From positions 186,001-250,000 of the forward strand of contig KQ964268.1 in assembly GCA_001566295.1 (NCBI GenBank): a stretch of 64,000 bases of DNA, read 5' to 3'. Below, piece after piece: positions 1 to 10,221 of the stretch (position 1 is the stretch's first letter; every line of letters starts with the position of its first letter). This DNA is from Microdochium bolleyi. Lineage: Eukaryota; Ascomycota; Sordariomycetes; Xylariales; Microdochiaceae. The notes beneath the pieces were generated by a model. It saw only the letters and a program-made list of their open reading frames with translations. It searched no databases and was not told the origin of the DNA. The position numbers and the translations under genes are program-made.

Positions 1-1
1 C

Positions 2-172
2 GCCGAGATGCGCGTCACCCTCGCCCGCCTCTTGTTCCGCTTCGACCTCGAGGTGCTCCCCGGACAGGACAACTGGACGAAGAACCAGACCACCACGCCG
101 CTCGTCTGGATCAAGGAGGGGCTGGAGGTACGCCCTACGCTGCGGAAGGGGCTTGGGGCGGACAAGGAGTAG
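2..172 (+). CDS. Cytochrome P450, C-terminal end only (5' part outside window)
   Basis: The open frame enters from the left edge and stops at TAG 170-172, giving 56 residues. The sequence reads AEMRVTLARLLFRFDLEV, followed by a short tail with KNQTTTPLVWIKEGLEVR. This matches the end of the L helix and the C-terminal beta region of fungal P450s of the isotrichodermin C-15 hydroxylase (CYP65-like) kind, where A-x-M-E-x-R-x-x-L-A-R-x-L-x-x-F-D is standard. The haem-binding Cys lies upstream of the window, so the substrate cannot be inferred. It is on the same strand as the terpene synthase 3 kb downstream, so a terpenoid-tailoring role is a reasonable but unproven guess. Confidence 0.8.
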   Translation, partial: AEMRVTLARLLFRFDLEVLPGQDNWTKNQTTTPLVWIKEGLEVRPTLRKGLGADKE

Positions 173-1296
173 ATTGCGCCAGCAGACCGCCGCCAAGACT
201 CTGCCCATGCGTGACCGACGCTTGCGCGCGGATTCGAGTGCCAAGGGATGAGTTGTGGGGATTTCGGGAGAGGTACTAGTTTACTGATATTTCATTATTT
301 GCTTGGGCCATCTGGTCTGGACCTATTCGCATTGAGGAAAGGCATATTAAACTGTTTGGTCGCACACTTGAACGCGTTCTATTTATTGTCGACCTGGGGG
401 CTTAGATCTTTTTCGAGCCGTCATGTTTACCTAGGTGGTCAAGCATCACAATAGCACGTACATTGCAACACTAGAGGTGGCGAGCAAGAGCTGCTGTTGT
501 GGCAATCCTGGACACTGATGACCTGCGTGGTTTTGACCAATTTTGACCACTCCGTGGAAGCTATCAAGGAGCACCCCAGGACGTTGACTATCAGCCAGCT
601 ACCAAACTCCCAGTGTTTATGGGGGTGATCTCAGTGCAGTGGTTGCGCATGTACAGCTAAGCCCGTGGGGGCCGGGCACTTGCGAAAACTATCAATCAAA
701 ATCCGATCTCTACATCATGGCCCCCTACACAGCCGCGGCCTGCCGGATAAAGGCAATGATCAAAAAGACATGTCAAAATGGCAAGAGTCCAGCGCAGCAG
801 GGCAAAGACCGCTCTTTCACACAGGCTTGCACGCATGCGGAAGTGGCTGGCTGAGACGGGCGGCCAGCTGAAGAAAGTGGCTTGCTGAGGGACTGCTAGC
901 GAGCGGCCCCAACCTTTTCAGTGCGGGTCGGTGCACGTGGCGTCCGCCACGGAGCTGAACCAACGTGCTTGAACATGGAACGCTTTCCCTTATTCAACCA
1001 GTATCTCTTTCCTTATCTGTCTGAGTGTATGCGTGAACGAGCCAATTCATCTCATGTGAACGCGCCCAAGAAAGACCCTCTCTCCATGCATACACGCACG
1101 CGGAGGTGGCTGCCTCAGACAGGGAGCTAGCGGACACCTGTAATCTTGTCAGCTGAACATGCTTGAGCCTAGAAAGCTTTTCCAGATGATGGATGTGACG
1201 AGTAAAGAGTCCTGCCACAGGACAGGACCAGAAGGGGGAAGGGAATATCAAAAGCATCACCTTGCCGAGGTTCGATTCCTATGGTTACCGAATGGA
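173..1296. other. Intergenic, no gene seen
   Basis: No frame gives a recognisable protein; the ORFs present are short and lack family resemblance. The stretch contains an imperfect internal duplication, annotated separately, and the promoter side of the lipase-like gene. Confidence 0.6.
796..1190 (+). repeat. Imperfect direct duplication (about 796-990 and 1068-1190)
   Basis: Two blocks share an ordered set of words. The first has AAAGACC, a GCACGCATGCGGAAGTGGCT stretch, GAGACGGGCGGCCAGC, then CTGAACC..GTGCTTGA and CGCTTTCCC. The second has AAAGACC, ACGCACGCGGAGGTGGCT, CAGACAGGGAGCTAGC, then CTGAAC..TGCTTGA and AGCTTTTCC. The first copy carries an extra segment in the middle. It looks like an old, diverged repeat; its class is unknown. 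Confidence 0.4.
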
Positions 1297-1303
1297 TATA
1301 AAT
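1297..1303 (+). promoter_or_regulatory. TATA box candidate for the lipase-like gene
   Basis: TATAAAT lies about 135 bp upstream of the ATG at 1438, followed by a CA/CT-rich leader. Spacing and context fit a fungal core promoter. Confidence 0.45.
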
Positions 1304-1437
1304 TCCAGTGCCCGTCCCATCGCTGAGTGATTTACACACTGATAGCCATCAGCCAAACCGATCAGCCCCCAGACTCTTTGCTCACATTTTTCAGTTAACA
1401 CACACCTCCCTTCCATAAGTCATCAAAATCTTCCGCA

Positions 1438-2664
1438 ATGTCCAACACGTACGAATACAACCTTGCACAGCAGTTTTATGCCCTCTCGGCAGCCTCCAAC
1501 GGCGTCGGGCTCTGCAAGGGTCCGGCAGACCAGCTCCGAGACAAGCTAGCCCTGGCGCTCAAGCAGACACTGCCGAACATGTCAGGCGGCTGGACGGTGT
1601 CATGGGGCCCGTACGTCCACAAGCCCAGGATCGCAAAATACCCCCAGAACGTGTGGTACGCCGCCGTCAGCGAGTCGCAGAAATATGTCGTCGTCTCAGT
1701 GGCCGGCACGGCCCCGGACTCGTTGCCAGCCTGGTTCAACAACCTCGACGTGGCTAGGGTCGTCGACTTCGCCGCTTGGACCGACGCCTGGAGACAGAGC
1801 GGCAAGGTCACGGACCCTCTAATCGTCGATCCCACAAGTATCGACCCCAACAGCGCCTACATCAGCAACGGCACGGCGGACGGAGTCCGCAATGTCCTGA
1901 GCAAGCAGTCCGCACTCCCCTCCGACAACAACAAGCGGGTCTGGGAGTACCTCGCGGGCGTCGACCCCAGCTACACGATCCTCTTCGCAGGGCACTCGAT
2001 GGGCGGCGCCATTGCACCGACAATGGCCATGTGCCTGAAGCAGTCCGGGCTCATCGGCAGCCGCGGGATGTACGCGATGCCCTCAGCTGGCGCGTCACCT
2101 GGCAATGCCGTGTTCAACGACAAGTACTACAATCAGTCGTTCAAGCAGGCACCGATTCCTGGTGTGATTGCGGACTACGCTGTATTCAACACCGACCTCT
2201 TCAACTCCAACGACATCGTCCCGCAGGCCTGGTGTCTCGATGTGAACCAGGACCGGTACCTCGTACGGATCAACGGGGAGATTTATACCTCTTCGATCCT
2301 CTCAAAAGCTGTGAAGGTCTTTGTTGACGGGCTCGTAGCTGAAGCCGTGAGGACGTCGAAGAAGTCCAAGATCGGCTACGAGGGTATCCCCGGGATCGGG
2401 TTCGTCGGCGGCGATCTGCCCAAGAAGATTGTGCTGCCCGGGCAGCTGGAGAGGTCACTCATGGAGCAGCACACGGCATTTTACTGGGCTCACATCGGGG
2501 TGGCGAAATTCGTGCAGGACATCCTCAAGGCAACTGGGTGCCAGAAGATGATGGAGGAGATCGCTGGCGAACGCGCGGCCAAGGACATGGAACTACAGCC
2601 AACCGCGACAGACATGAAAGGAACTGCACCATCAGTCACCGAGGTCGAGCTTGTAGATGTCTAG
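1438..2664 (+). CDS. Class 3 lipase-like alpha/beta hydrolase, intronless
   Basis: This is a 408-residue single-exon protein. The nucleophile elbow GHSMGG puts the catalytic Ser at about residue 187. The SNDIVP segment (Asp about 259) is the usual acid of the fungal lipase (class 3) fold, and EQHTAFYWAHIG (His about 345) is a good candidate for the third triad member. No signal peptide is visible, so it is probably an intracellular esterase or lipase rather than a secreted digestive lipase. The start is supported by a CA-rich leader, an A-rich context (CGCAATGTC) and the TATA box about 135 bp upstream. The extreme C-terminus (after about 375) is a variable Glu/Thr-rich tail. The real substrate is unknown. 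Confidence 0.8.
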   Translation: MSNTYEYNLAQQFYALSAASNGVGLCKGPADQLRDKLALALKQTLPNMSGGWTVSWGPYVHKPRIAKYPQNVWYAAVSESQKYVVVSVAGTAPDSLPAWFNNLDVARVVDFAAWTDAWRQSGKVTDPLIVDPTSIDPNSAYISNGTADGVRNVLSKQSALPSDNNKRVWEYLAGVDPSYTILFAGHSMGGAIAPTMAMCLKQSGLIGSRGMYAMPSAGASPGNAVFNDKYYNQSFKQAPIPGVIADYAVFNTDLFNSNDIVPQAWCLDVNQDRYLVRINGEIYTSSILSKAVKVFVDGLVAEAVRTSKKSKIGYEGIPGIGFVGGDLPKKIVLPGQLERSLMEQHTAFYWAHIGVAKFVQDILKATGCQKMMEEIAGERAAKDMELQPTATDMKGTAPSVTEVELVDV

Positions 2665-3329
2665 ATACTGGAAGAGCTACGGGCTATGTCACCGAAGTCG
2701 CAGGCAGGAGGTGCAACATGGGTTAAGGTCCTTGACATCACCTTGAAACTCTCTCGACCTGATATTCCCAGCCATCCAGTACCGCCGATTTCTGCAGTCT
2801 TACGCAATGGAAGTGCTTGCTCGACATCACTCACACGCTAGGTCCAAACAATGGATATGTCATCTTCACGAGTCCATTCACGACAGAGCAGAGAATGACT
2901 TGATGCTCGATAGACAACCCGTTATCGGTTTTGATCGTTGTCAACTTGTGGCTTGCTGTGGTTTTGCTTGCCTTGATAAGGACCGGGTCAGAAGAAATTC
3001 AATCCCAACAAGATAGACTTCGCACGGAAGTCCGGAGGGTTATGCCGTGCCGTGGCTACGTGTCGGTGTCCTATCTGCAAGAAAAATGGATATCAGGAGC
3101 GCCATGGCTTGGCCAGACCATTGTGGGGGGAGTCTTGATCTTGGCTGCGCTATGTCACAGCCGCAAACATGGGTCCAGCTCCGGTGCCCTACCACAGCAC
3201 TGAAAAGAAGGACACTGGCTTGGAGGACATAAATAGATCAACCAGGCCACCTGAAAATATCTTCCCATGGAAAGAAGGAGACCCTCAGAACGCTTGCAGA
3301 CACTGTCGTCGAACACGATCACGTCAAAG
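2665..3329. other. Intergenic, promoter region of the terpene synthase
   Basis: Only short overlapping ORFs without family resemblance are seen. An in-frame upstream ATG at 3267 could extend the terpene synthase by 21 residues. Confidence 0.6.
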
Positions 3330-5030
3330 ATGCCGGCTCAAACGCATTTCCCATGGAGTACCACGGTGCAGCTTCCAGACGTCTTCCAGTCGTTCGCCAG
3401 CAGCCCACCACGGGTCAATCCACACTACGAAAGCGTCAAGCTAGAGTCGGAGAATTGGTTAATAAAGTCGGTACTCCATGTTTGCCGGACACCTCCGGGA
3501 TTTCTGGGCTGATCAGCTGGTTCCAAGCGCAGACTATGCAACGCTTCTCCCAAGATGCAGACGGTCATCAGGCGGTGCAACTTCTCGTACTTTTGCGCCA
3601 TATCTGCACCAGACGCACCGTGTGAGCGGTTGAGAACTGTGTTTGACTGGGGAAACTGGGTATGTATGCTGCTGGCACGTCACGGCACAATTGGTAGTAT
3701 CCTCACTGACAGGTCTCTGTGATGACAGGTATTCCCATACGATGACGGCGAGTCTTCCAGTTGCAGCCCGTGACTACGGGCTAGTATCCTCAAGTTAACG
3801 CAAGGCACTGGCTAACGTCACTGTCCAGTGTTTGACGACGGCGATCTGAGGGACCAGCCGGAACATGCCGTGCTTCTGATGGACAGTCTGATGGCCATAA
3901 TGCTAGGCAGGGTGGACGAGGACGCACCACCGATGGGCCTGCGGCAACTACCCCTCATTCAGGCGCACGACAGCGTCTACAGACGAATGGCTGTGGTATG
4001 TGAATGTCAGGTTGTACTTTCTCCTTGCAGAGACGAATCTGACTTTGCATGATTCGCTTTTCACAGGCAGGCTCAGGTAAATCTTCACCATTACATTCGT
4101 TTGATCAAGCCTTGGGTATGCTGGAGTTGACAACTAACGATTCAAACGAAAAGGCGTCCGAAGCCGCTTCGCTCGCACCATGGGGCAGTACTGCTCGGGC
4201 GCGCTCAAGCACGTGTCTGATCACACCGTCAAGCATGTGCCAAGCTTGGGCGAGATGGTTCTGATACGGCGCGAGTCGGCAGGGGTTTCTCCGATGTTCC
4301 ATCTCGTCGAGTACGCCCACAATCTACGTGTGCCTGACGAGGTGTTTGCCTCACCGCTGATTCAGGAGCTCGAAACCTTAGGCATCGATTTGGTGTCAAT
4401 GTGAGTCTCGCCTGCTTTCCGCGTGTGATTTCTGCCAGGGACAACAGGTCTAACTGAGTTTCGTCACGCAGTGGCAATGATACGCTGGGCTACATCAAGG
4501 AACAGGTAAGTGGAGACTTCGGTACGCTCCCATGCCCTGTCTGACTGACGGCCTGGATAGAATGATGGCGTGCCCCATAACATGATCGCTGCCTGCTTCA
4601 TGCAAGGCCTCTCGCCGCAGCAGGCTTTCGACACTGTCGGCGAGCTCCTCACCAAGTGCTACCAGAGGTGGGAAGAGGTGGAGTCCCAGCTCCAATCGGT
4701 TTCTTGGGCCGAAGACACCAGTCACGAGCAGGCACGGCTGTATGTGGAGGGCATCAAGAATGTCGTGACAGCGAACATGTACTGGAGGTATGTCGCACAA
4801 GCCCCTTTCCAGCCTGACATCTACATCAGAGTAATGCTGATCGGTTCAACCCCCCCAGCTTCAAATCGGAGCGATACTTTGGTTCCGATGGCGAAATTGT
4901 GCGTACCACCAGGCAGATGGATGTCCTGAAAGAGCCGGGGTATATGAAAGGCTTGAAGCGGACAGAGAACCTTGCGAATTGCGAAGTTAAGACGGAGATC
5001 CGAGCCGAGAAGATTGTCTACGTTGTATGA
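3330..5030 (+). CDS. Class I terpene synthase (sesquiterpene-cyclase type), 9 exons
   Basis: Proposed exons are 3330-3470, 3528-3659, 3729-3747, 3829-3995, 4067-4076, 4154-4400, 4472-4505, 4561-4787 and 4859-5030, giving 382 residues, normal for fungal sesquiterpene synthases. Landmarks in order are the N-terminal LPDVFQSFASSPPRVNPHY segment, DWGNW-VFPYDD joining to VFDDGDLRD (Asp-rich metal site, D96 D97 ... D100 D101), the NDTLGYIKE metal site (N241, G245, E249) and the SERYFG pair (R331 Y332). The third intron needs a GC-AG boundary (GCGAGT at 3748) to give the canonical spacing. The alternative GT donor at 3760 inserts four residues. Exon 5 is only 10 nt. In the NSE motif the usual Ser/Thr is Gly. 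The enzyme should cyclise a prenyl diphosphate (FPP likely) with Mg2+. The start could instead be 3267; 3330 has A at -3. The weakest splice site is the GTACTC donor at 3471. Confidence 0.88.
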
Positions 5031-5829
5031 GGTAGTCTCACAGATCAATGGTTGGTTTCGGTCCCCTCTGTGACAACTTCATCAAGTCTATCAGGTCCTC
5101 ATGATCTCTTGTCATCGAGGGCTCTGGCTGTGAACCGACTTGAGCCAGGGTATGGTCGCAGCCGCTGGAGCCTGTGGATTGATGAAGCGTTGGCTGGAAT
5201 ATCCCTGTGGATGAGCAATAAATGATTTGACTGAGGACAAAATGCCAGCGTATTGCGTTATATTTGCTCGTGAAGTCAAGGCATGTGACTTTCTCCAACA
5301 GTGGGTGAAATGTCTCTGGCACAGTGGCATAGTGTAAAACGTCCATGATGAGGCTCTGCGGCCAAACTGTGCGTCCGACTTTCCTGTCTCATTCCTCGAG
5401 TTCAAGACGAAATGCGCTCGTGCTACCATGTTCTGCAGTTGGCCAACGAAAGTCCTTTCTGGGTAACGAAGAGCTGCCTTCGCCCACAAAGAGCCGGCGG
5501 GACCAGCGTGATATCTGTGCAACACTGCGTAACGTGAACCACCCTTGGTACAACGATATGCAGTGGCTACATGCGAATGCTTCGAAGTTTTCGAGCCTAC
5601 ATAAGAGTGTTCGGCGCCAGCCCATCCCCCGAAATGTGTAGTTAACAGTCGCAATGAAACAATCCGGAACACTTTTCATTGCATTACGCACACCACCAGA
5701 CCAAAACACTGAAGCTGCCCACAATATCGAGCCGGTAAGCCCATTCAGGTCAATCTAAGGTGCTCTAAATGCGTCTGAGTGCTGACTGTGAGTAGCCCAC
5801 GCCAGGACGTGAGTATAAGAAAGCCAGCA
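5031..5829. other. Intergenic after terpene synthase
   Basis: ORFs of 98-186 codons exist on both strands, but they overlap each other and resemble no family. The last part is the leader of the first Cys-rich miniprotein and has possible 5'-UTR splice sites (GTAAGC near 5733). Confidence 0.5.
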
Positions 5830-6051
5830 ATGTGCACTGAGACCATTATCACTTTGTCATGCCCCACATGCAGAGTGGAAGTCGCCGTCGAAGTGAAGCA
5901 CAAAGAATGCCGCAAGGCAAAGTCATCGAGGAAGACATGTGAGACGCCTACCAGGCAAGAGAAACGTTTTAGGAAGAACAAAAAGGTGTGTGAGAAATGC
6001 GAAGATGAAATGGAGGGACACTCGGGACCATTGATCGAGGAATGGGTTTAG
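5830..6051 (+). CDS. Cys-rich miniprotein A (MC...CxxC...CxxC family)
   Basis: This encodes 73 residues beginning MCTETIITLSCPTC and ending in a CEKCEDEM segment. It shares with the ORFs at 7579 and 10222 the order Met-Cys, about eight residues, CxxC, single Cys residues at mid-length, and a final CxxC. This looks like a pair of zinc knuckles. This copy lacks the GF..CG block of the others and has a Lys/Arg-rich middle. No signal peptide or membrane segment is seen, so a nuclear or cytosolic zinc-binding protein is likely. I do not recognise a named domain. An upstream in-frame codon could extend the frame, but the family alignment places the start at this ATG. Confidence 0.5.
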   Translation: MCTETIITLSCPTCRVEVAVEVKHKECRKAKSSRKTCETPTRQEKRFRKNKKVCEKCEDEMEGHSGPLIEEWV

Positions 6052-6428
6052 CTTAAGGCACGGGGAGCTGGATGAAGACGTCGTCAAAGTCGATTACTTA
6101 TTTGTCACCTGCGCAGCGTGCTGGGAATTCCCAACAATACGGCACCGCTGCGAAGACATTTGAAAAGAGCTTGTAACACAGAAAATAGTTGTGGTATTAC
6201 AAGACTGTCGGGGAAAGAACGCGTAGATTGGTACGAGCCACGTGGAAACAGTGTGTCGATCACGAGCAGCAAATTTCTCGGGTATGGGCCCGCGCAATAT
6301 CGAAATGTGATTGAGCATTGGGCATTTTTTACTCATTGATCAGTGTTTGCTTGTTACTTTAAAGAGATAGGCGTCGAAACTGACACCACAAGACACTTCA
6401 GAGCAAACTGAACGATAAGAGAGGCACC

Positions 6429-6641
6429 ATTTGCTGGCTGAAAATCATCGTATACAAGCGCCCTACCTGCAACGGTGAGCTGTACGACAAGCAGATGGCC
6501 AGGATGTGTCCGGAGCCGCAATCAAGGGGCAGATTCGGGCAATTCGGGCGATGCTCGGGTGGGGTCCGCGAAGAGGAAAGCAGCGCCCACGATCGCCGAG
6601 AATGTACAGAATGCAGAGCCTGCAGAAAGCCTTCCAGATGA
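6429..6641 (+). pseudogene. Cys-rich miniprotein B, start codon lost (ATG to ATT)
   Basis: The frame reads ICWLKIIVYKRPTCNGEL..., then a GRFGQFGRCSGG block and ECTECRACRK before TGA 6639-6641. Aligned with the intact relatives, the first two residues should be Met-Cys, but the codon is ATT at 6429. No ATG precedes it after the in-frame stop at 6381. The first CxxC is also reduced (RPTC instead of CPxC). The sequence therefore looks like a non-functional relative, unless an upstream exon supplies a start. Confidence 0.55.
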
Positions 6642-7578
6642 GTGCTGCGCATGCGGCTCGCGAAGTCAGAAAGACTGGCTTAAACTGAGCGCAGGAGCCT
6701 GGTAGCAATGTACTGAGCCTTTGGAACCCCCCCCCCCACGCCGCTCCATGTGGTATCCGTTGAAGGCAAAACAAAGTAGGAAGAATGCCATGGCGATGAT
6801 TCTAATTTTTAAGGTGATATTCTGTTGGTAAGGGCCCTGAAATTCAGGCAAGCATCTGGGAAAGCAATTTCTTCCTCGGAAAATGAATCAAGTCAATACA
6901 GTAGGGAGGAACATGTTTGCATGCTCATAATTTGGTGTCTGGCATGCTTAATGTCTGCAATTATGTCAAAATGTGGAGTCTCCTTCGCTCGCTGTTCTTG
7001 TGCTTCTAAATCTGGCATAGCTTTCACTGTCCACCTGCATAAGAGAAGCTATGACGTGCTGGCTGCAACACCAACGTCTTCTTCTACTGTGTGGACCTCG
7101 CTTCTGCGTGAAGTGGGCTTGTATCGCAGTAACTATGTTTAATGTGTCTCTACAGGACAGTCGTGGAAGATAAATTGCTGCGTCTATGTGTGCAGGTGTG
7201 AAATGGGATGATTACGCGAGAGCATCACGACAGTTTCATGGTGACCCTGGAGTTGCTCACAACTGTCGAGAGAGATATTGAGGTGCTGCCTCCTCAGAGT
7301 GTGACGAATCCTATTCATCACGATAGGGTTTGAATTGTGCCCGATTTCTAGTGTTGTTATATTAAACATCAATCACCATTGTCTGTTACAATCCAGCTTC
7401 TCAAGACATCCAACTAGGCCTAACGACTCCCAAACCCATCCTTCAGGACATTCAGAAACAATCCCACCACTTCCAGTTAGTGAGGCGACCCAAATTACTC
7501 AGAAGCGCTGCTGCCCTCTTTGGGTCAAAGCCGACTGCATGCTTGGATCTAGAATCAAACACACCACAAGATACAACA
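6642..7578. other. Intergenic between miniproteins B and C
   Basis: No convincing gene. A run of nine C residues occurs near 6727. The final 200 bp is the CA-rich leader of miniprotein C. Confidence 0.5.
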
Positions 7579-7842
7579 ATGTGTACCGAGCACACTGTGA
7601 CTATCCAATGCCACGGATGCAAGAAGGTCATCCACACGGGCACAGAAAACATCATCTGCCAACACGCCAGATCAGGATTTAACTCGTGCGGCCGACGTAC
7701 GCAGCACAAGCATTCCATCAACTACTCCCTCATGGATTGCACCAAGTGCAGAAATCCAGCCCCAAAAGAGACGTGGGGATACAGGCCTCCCCAGGACCAA
7801 GACCACCTCCGAGACCAAGGCCGTACTGTTGAACTCGCCTAA
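7579..7842 (+). CDS. Cys-rich miniprotein C (MC...CxxC...GF..CG...CxxC)
   Basis: This encodes 87 residues starting MCTEHTVTIQCHGC, followed by ENIICQH, a SGFNSCGRR block and DCTKCRNPAP. It shows the full family pattern: Met-Cys, CxxC about nine residues later, a lone Cys, Gly-Phe-x-x-Cys-Gly, and a terminal CxxC. The tail after the last CxxC (about 25 residues, Gln/Asp-rich) is longer than in the other copies. The ATG lies in a good context (ACAACAATG) after a CA-rich leader. Function is unknown; zinc binding by the two CxxC pairs is inferred. Confidence 0.6.
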   Translation: MCTEHTVTIQCHGCKKVIHTGTENIICQHARSGFNSCGRRTQHKHSINYSLMDCTKCRNPAPKETWGYRPPQDQDHLRDQGRTVELA

Positions 7843-8510
7843 CAGATGTTCGTACGGGCTTATGAAACTGACCATACTTCCAAGCACGCGATTCCAGGCC
7901 GATGAGTGATGGCAGACAGTGGGACTTGACCTTCTCGAGCAATGGGGCAGGCTCGGAGCCAGTCTGCTGGTCTCAGAATGGCGTGAGCAAGGTATGAATC
8001 ACTTTGCGAGCGACAAGAACATCATGTGAAGCGTTTTCTGTTGTATTTTATTTCACGAATAAACAGTGTCATCAGCCCGCTTCCTTTCTCCTTGTGTGAT
8101 AGGCTTTGTGCTCGGGACGTGTTTGCTCTGAGTAGCCATAGGCATTGTTTGATAAAGCGTTTCGTGTAACCTCCGCGACCATCAGGATCGACTTTTCAGG
8201 TACACACTGAAGTTTCTTACTGACAGAAATTGACCTCAGGAGGCTTTGATGCTCCGTAAGGCAGGGACACAAGATCCACAGAGGCAGCACTGACTCCCCG
8301 AAACATGCGTATAACTACGCGTCTTTCTATCGCATCCTTGGTCATGTCTTCCTAGAGCACCAGCATCAAGTACCCAAATCAGCAACCCAGCTCTGCGTCC
8401 TTGCACCAAACTTCCTGTGAGTCCCAAGACCCCGTTTTTGAACCTCAACAAATCGCTGACCGCACCCAGCACGTAGCCCAAAGCAAGCATAATCCCTAAA
8501 GACAGCAGCG
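7843..8510. other. Intergenic between miniproteins C and D
   Basis: No gene recognised. AT-rich sequence with AATAAA-like signals near 8058-8064 probably holds the polyadenylation region of miniprotein C. Confidence 0.5.
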
Positions 8511-8750
8511 ATATGCCACCACCGGTTGACCACCATCCGTTGCCCTCGCTGCAACAACAAGGTCGATGGGAAAATGACGCCAGTCGTGTGCAAGGAAGCT
8601 GGGGGCTCTTTCTATCAATGCGGCAAACCACGTGCTCCTCGCAAATACGTCACGAAGAAGGCCGCTCATCCCTGCCGCACCTGCAAGGGTCAGCTAGCTA
8701 TTGCGTCCCAGAGGCCCAAAGGCGATGAGACCACTGGGCGGGAGTTGTGA
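8511..8750 (+). pseudogene. Cys-rich miniprotein D, start codon lost (ATG to ATA)
   Basis: In the frame ending at TGA 8748-8750 the sequence reads ICHHRLTTIRCPRC, then TPVVCKEAGGSFYQCGK and PCRTCKGQL, matching the family spacing exactly from the second residue on. The codon at the expected Met is ATA (8511-8513). The only nearby ATG (8513) is in another frame, as if one base had been inserted. The body is otherwise well conserved, so either the start was lost recently or an unrecognised upstream exon supplies it. Confidence 0.5.
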
Positions 8751-9732
8751 TCTTGTGAGCGCTTCTACTTTCGACGATTCTTTGCACAGATTCATGTAGT
8801 GTGTCGTCTTGGAGGGATCAGGCATTGTGATTGGCATGGCAGGCGGATCATCGCCCTACAGAACAAACTGTGTTCTCTGGAGGCTTGCGACCGAATTCGA
8901 CGAAATCAGTCCAGGGACCAACCATGGGGGTGATTCTTGGGATCTCTTCCTGGACACGAATACAATTGGCAATTGCATCAGAGATCTTGGTCCTTTAATT
9001 CCAGATAGCCTCCATGATCGTTACTCCTTTCGTTGTGAATGATAAGGAATTTACAAAGCCCCCACGAAACTCCGTTTCAAACGACCAAGAGTCTTCCACT
9101 ACTTGAACAATGCCTCCGCCCCGATGCATGTGCCAGTGCAATACTGCCATTTGCTCGCAGAGCGGAGAGGGTGTCTTTAAATTGACCTACACCGTTCTTT
9201 GAAAGCGCCACCCTTGATCGCCATTGTACAGGGTAAATGACAATTGTGACAAAAAGCGCTCGGCAGGGTGCTCTTATGTCACAGATTCAACAGAGGACCG
9301 ACGACTGGGTAACTCGTGACTGGCCCTCAGCATTGCTCACCGAGCCTTTGAAGCTGACCACACCTGTTATCAGACTAGCGTCGCAAGTGGCTGGTTCCCT
9401 GCTGGGCAGGAACGAGCGAAGCTGTGATCAACCCTGGACATCGAAATGCAGAGTCTGTGCCTGACCCATCACCTGAGAAAGATGACAATATGCCAAGACA
9501 GCGCCGAGTAGCTTGACTGCGGACCATCGTATATGCAGATAGATTGAGTTGATATAGTGTTGAGGGCCTCGCTGTTAGATCAATACCCAACAGGCCTACT
9601 GCTCTCAGCATACGACTCAGTCCCTCAGGAGTATTTCGTCGACGAAATAACACTGTATCCGACTGAGTACTGATCCAGTTATGACCACATTGTTTATTTA
9701 CTTCATTTGGGCAAATGCGAAGTCTGTGATAA
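8751..9732. other. Intergenic between miniprotein D and the 9.7-10.2 kb region
   Basis: No gene recognised. A 31-codon ORF with CMCQC near 9110 is Cys-rich but does not follow the family spacing. Confidence 0.5.
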
Positions 9733-9915
9733 TCATGCCCAGTTCATAATCGCTGTGCTGCGGTCTTGTTGCTGAGAGCGCGCCTTCTTGGGGCAATCAT
9801 CCATCTGCCTCGTGGTGGGACGCCATTGTTCCGCCGTGTAGCAGATGCAATGTCGACTCCAGGCAAACAGCTTCTCTCCGCACTTGCAACGAAAACAACA
9901 ATTCTCAACGGTCCA
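9733..9915 (-). other. Possible opposite-strand Cys-cluster ORF segment
   Basis: On the minus strand an open frame ends at TGA 9735-9733. It contains TVENCCFRCKCGEKL, then RHCICYTAEQW and DDCPKKAR. The CxxCxCG cluster and overall size recall the neighbouring miniproteins, but no ATG is present in frame; a spliced upstream exon would be needed. It may be a diverged, inverted relative or chance. Confidence 0.25.
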
Positions 9916-10221
9916 AGTGACAGAGCTGAGGCTGCTACAAGTCTTAGAACTGCTGAGGCATGTCTGATTCGAGGCGAGGCAACTCCCTCTTGCAGTCTGG
10001 ACCAATCATCGTATATGTTTGGAATGTTCGCGCTCATCCTCTATCCTCCTTCCACATCTCGGACACAACAGCACATACAAAGCGCACAACAAACTCAGTC
10101 AGCAAACAGCATTGGACATCATGTAAGTTGTTACTTTCTCCCCTCGGCAACAAGCTTTGCATCATAACTGACGTGCCATACTTAGCAGACCAGCAACAAC
10201 TTGCAACAAACATCCGCAGCA

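Noticed and set aside
5112..5672. 186-codon minus-strand ORF downstream of the terpene synthase
   Set aside because: Overlaps other equally long ORFs and resembles no family; likely random.
9112..9207. 31-codon ORF with CMCQC
   Set aside because: Cys spacing does not match the local miniprotein family and it is too short to support.
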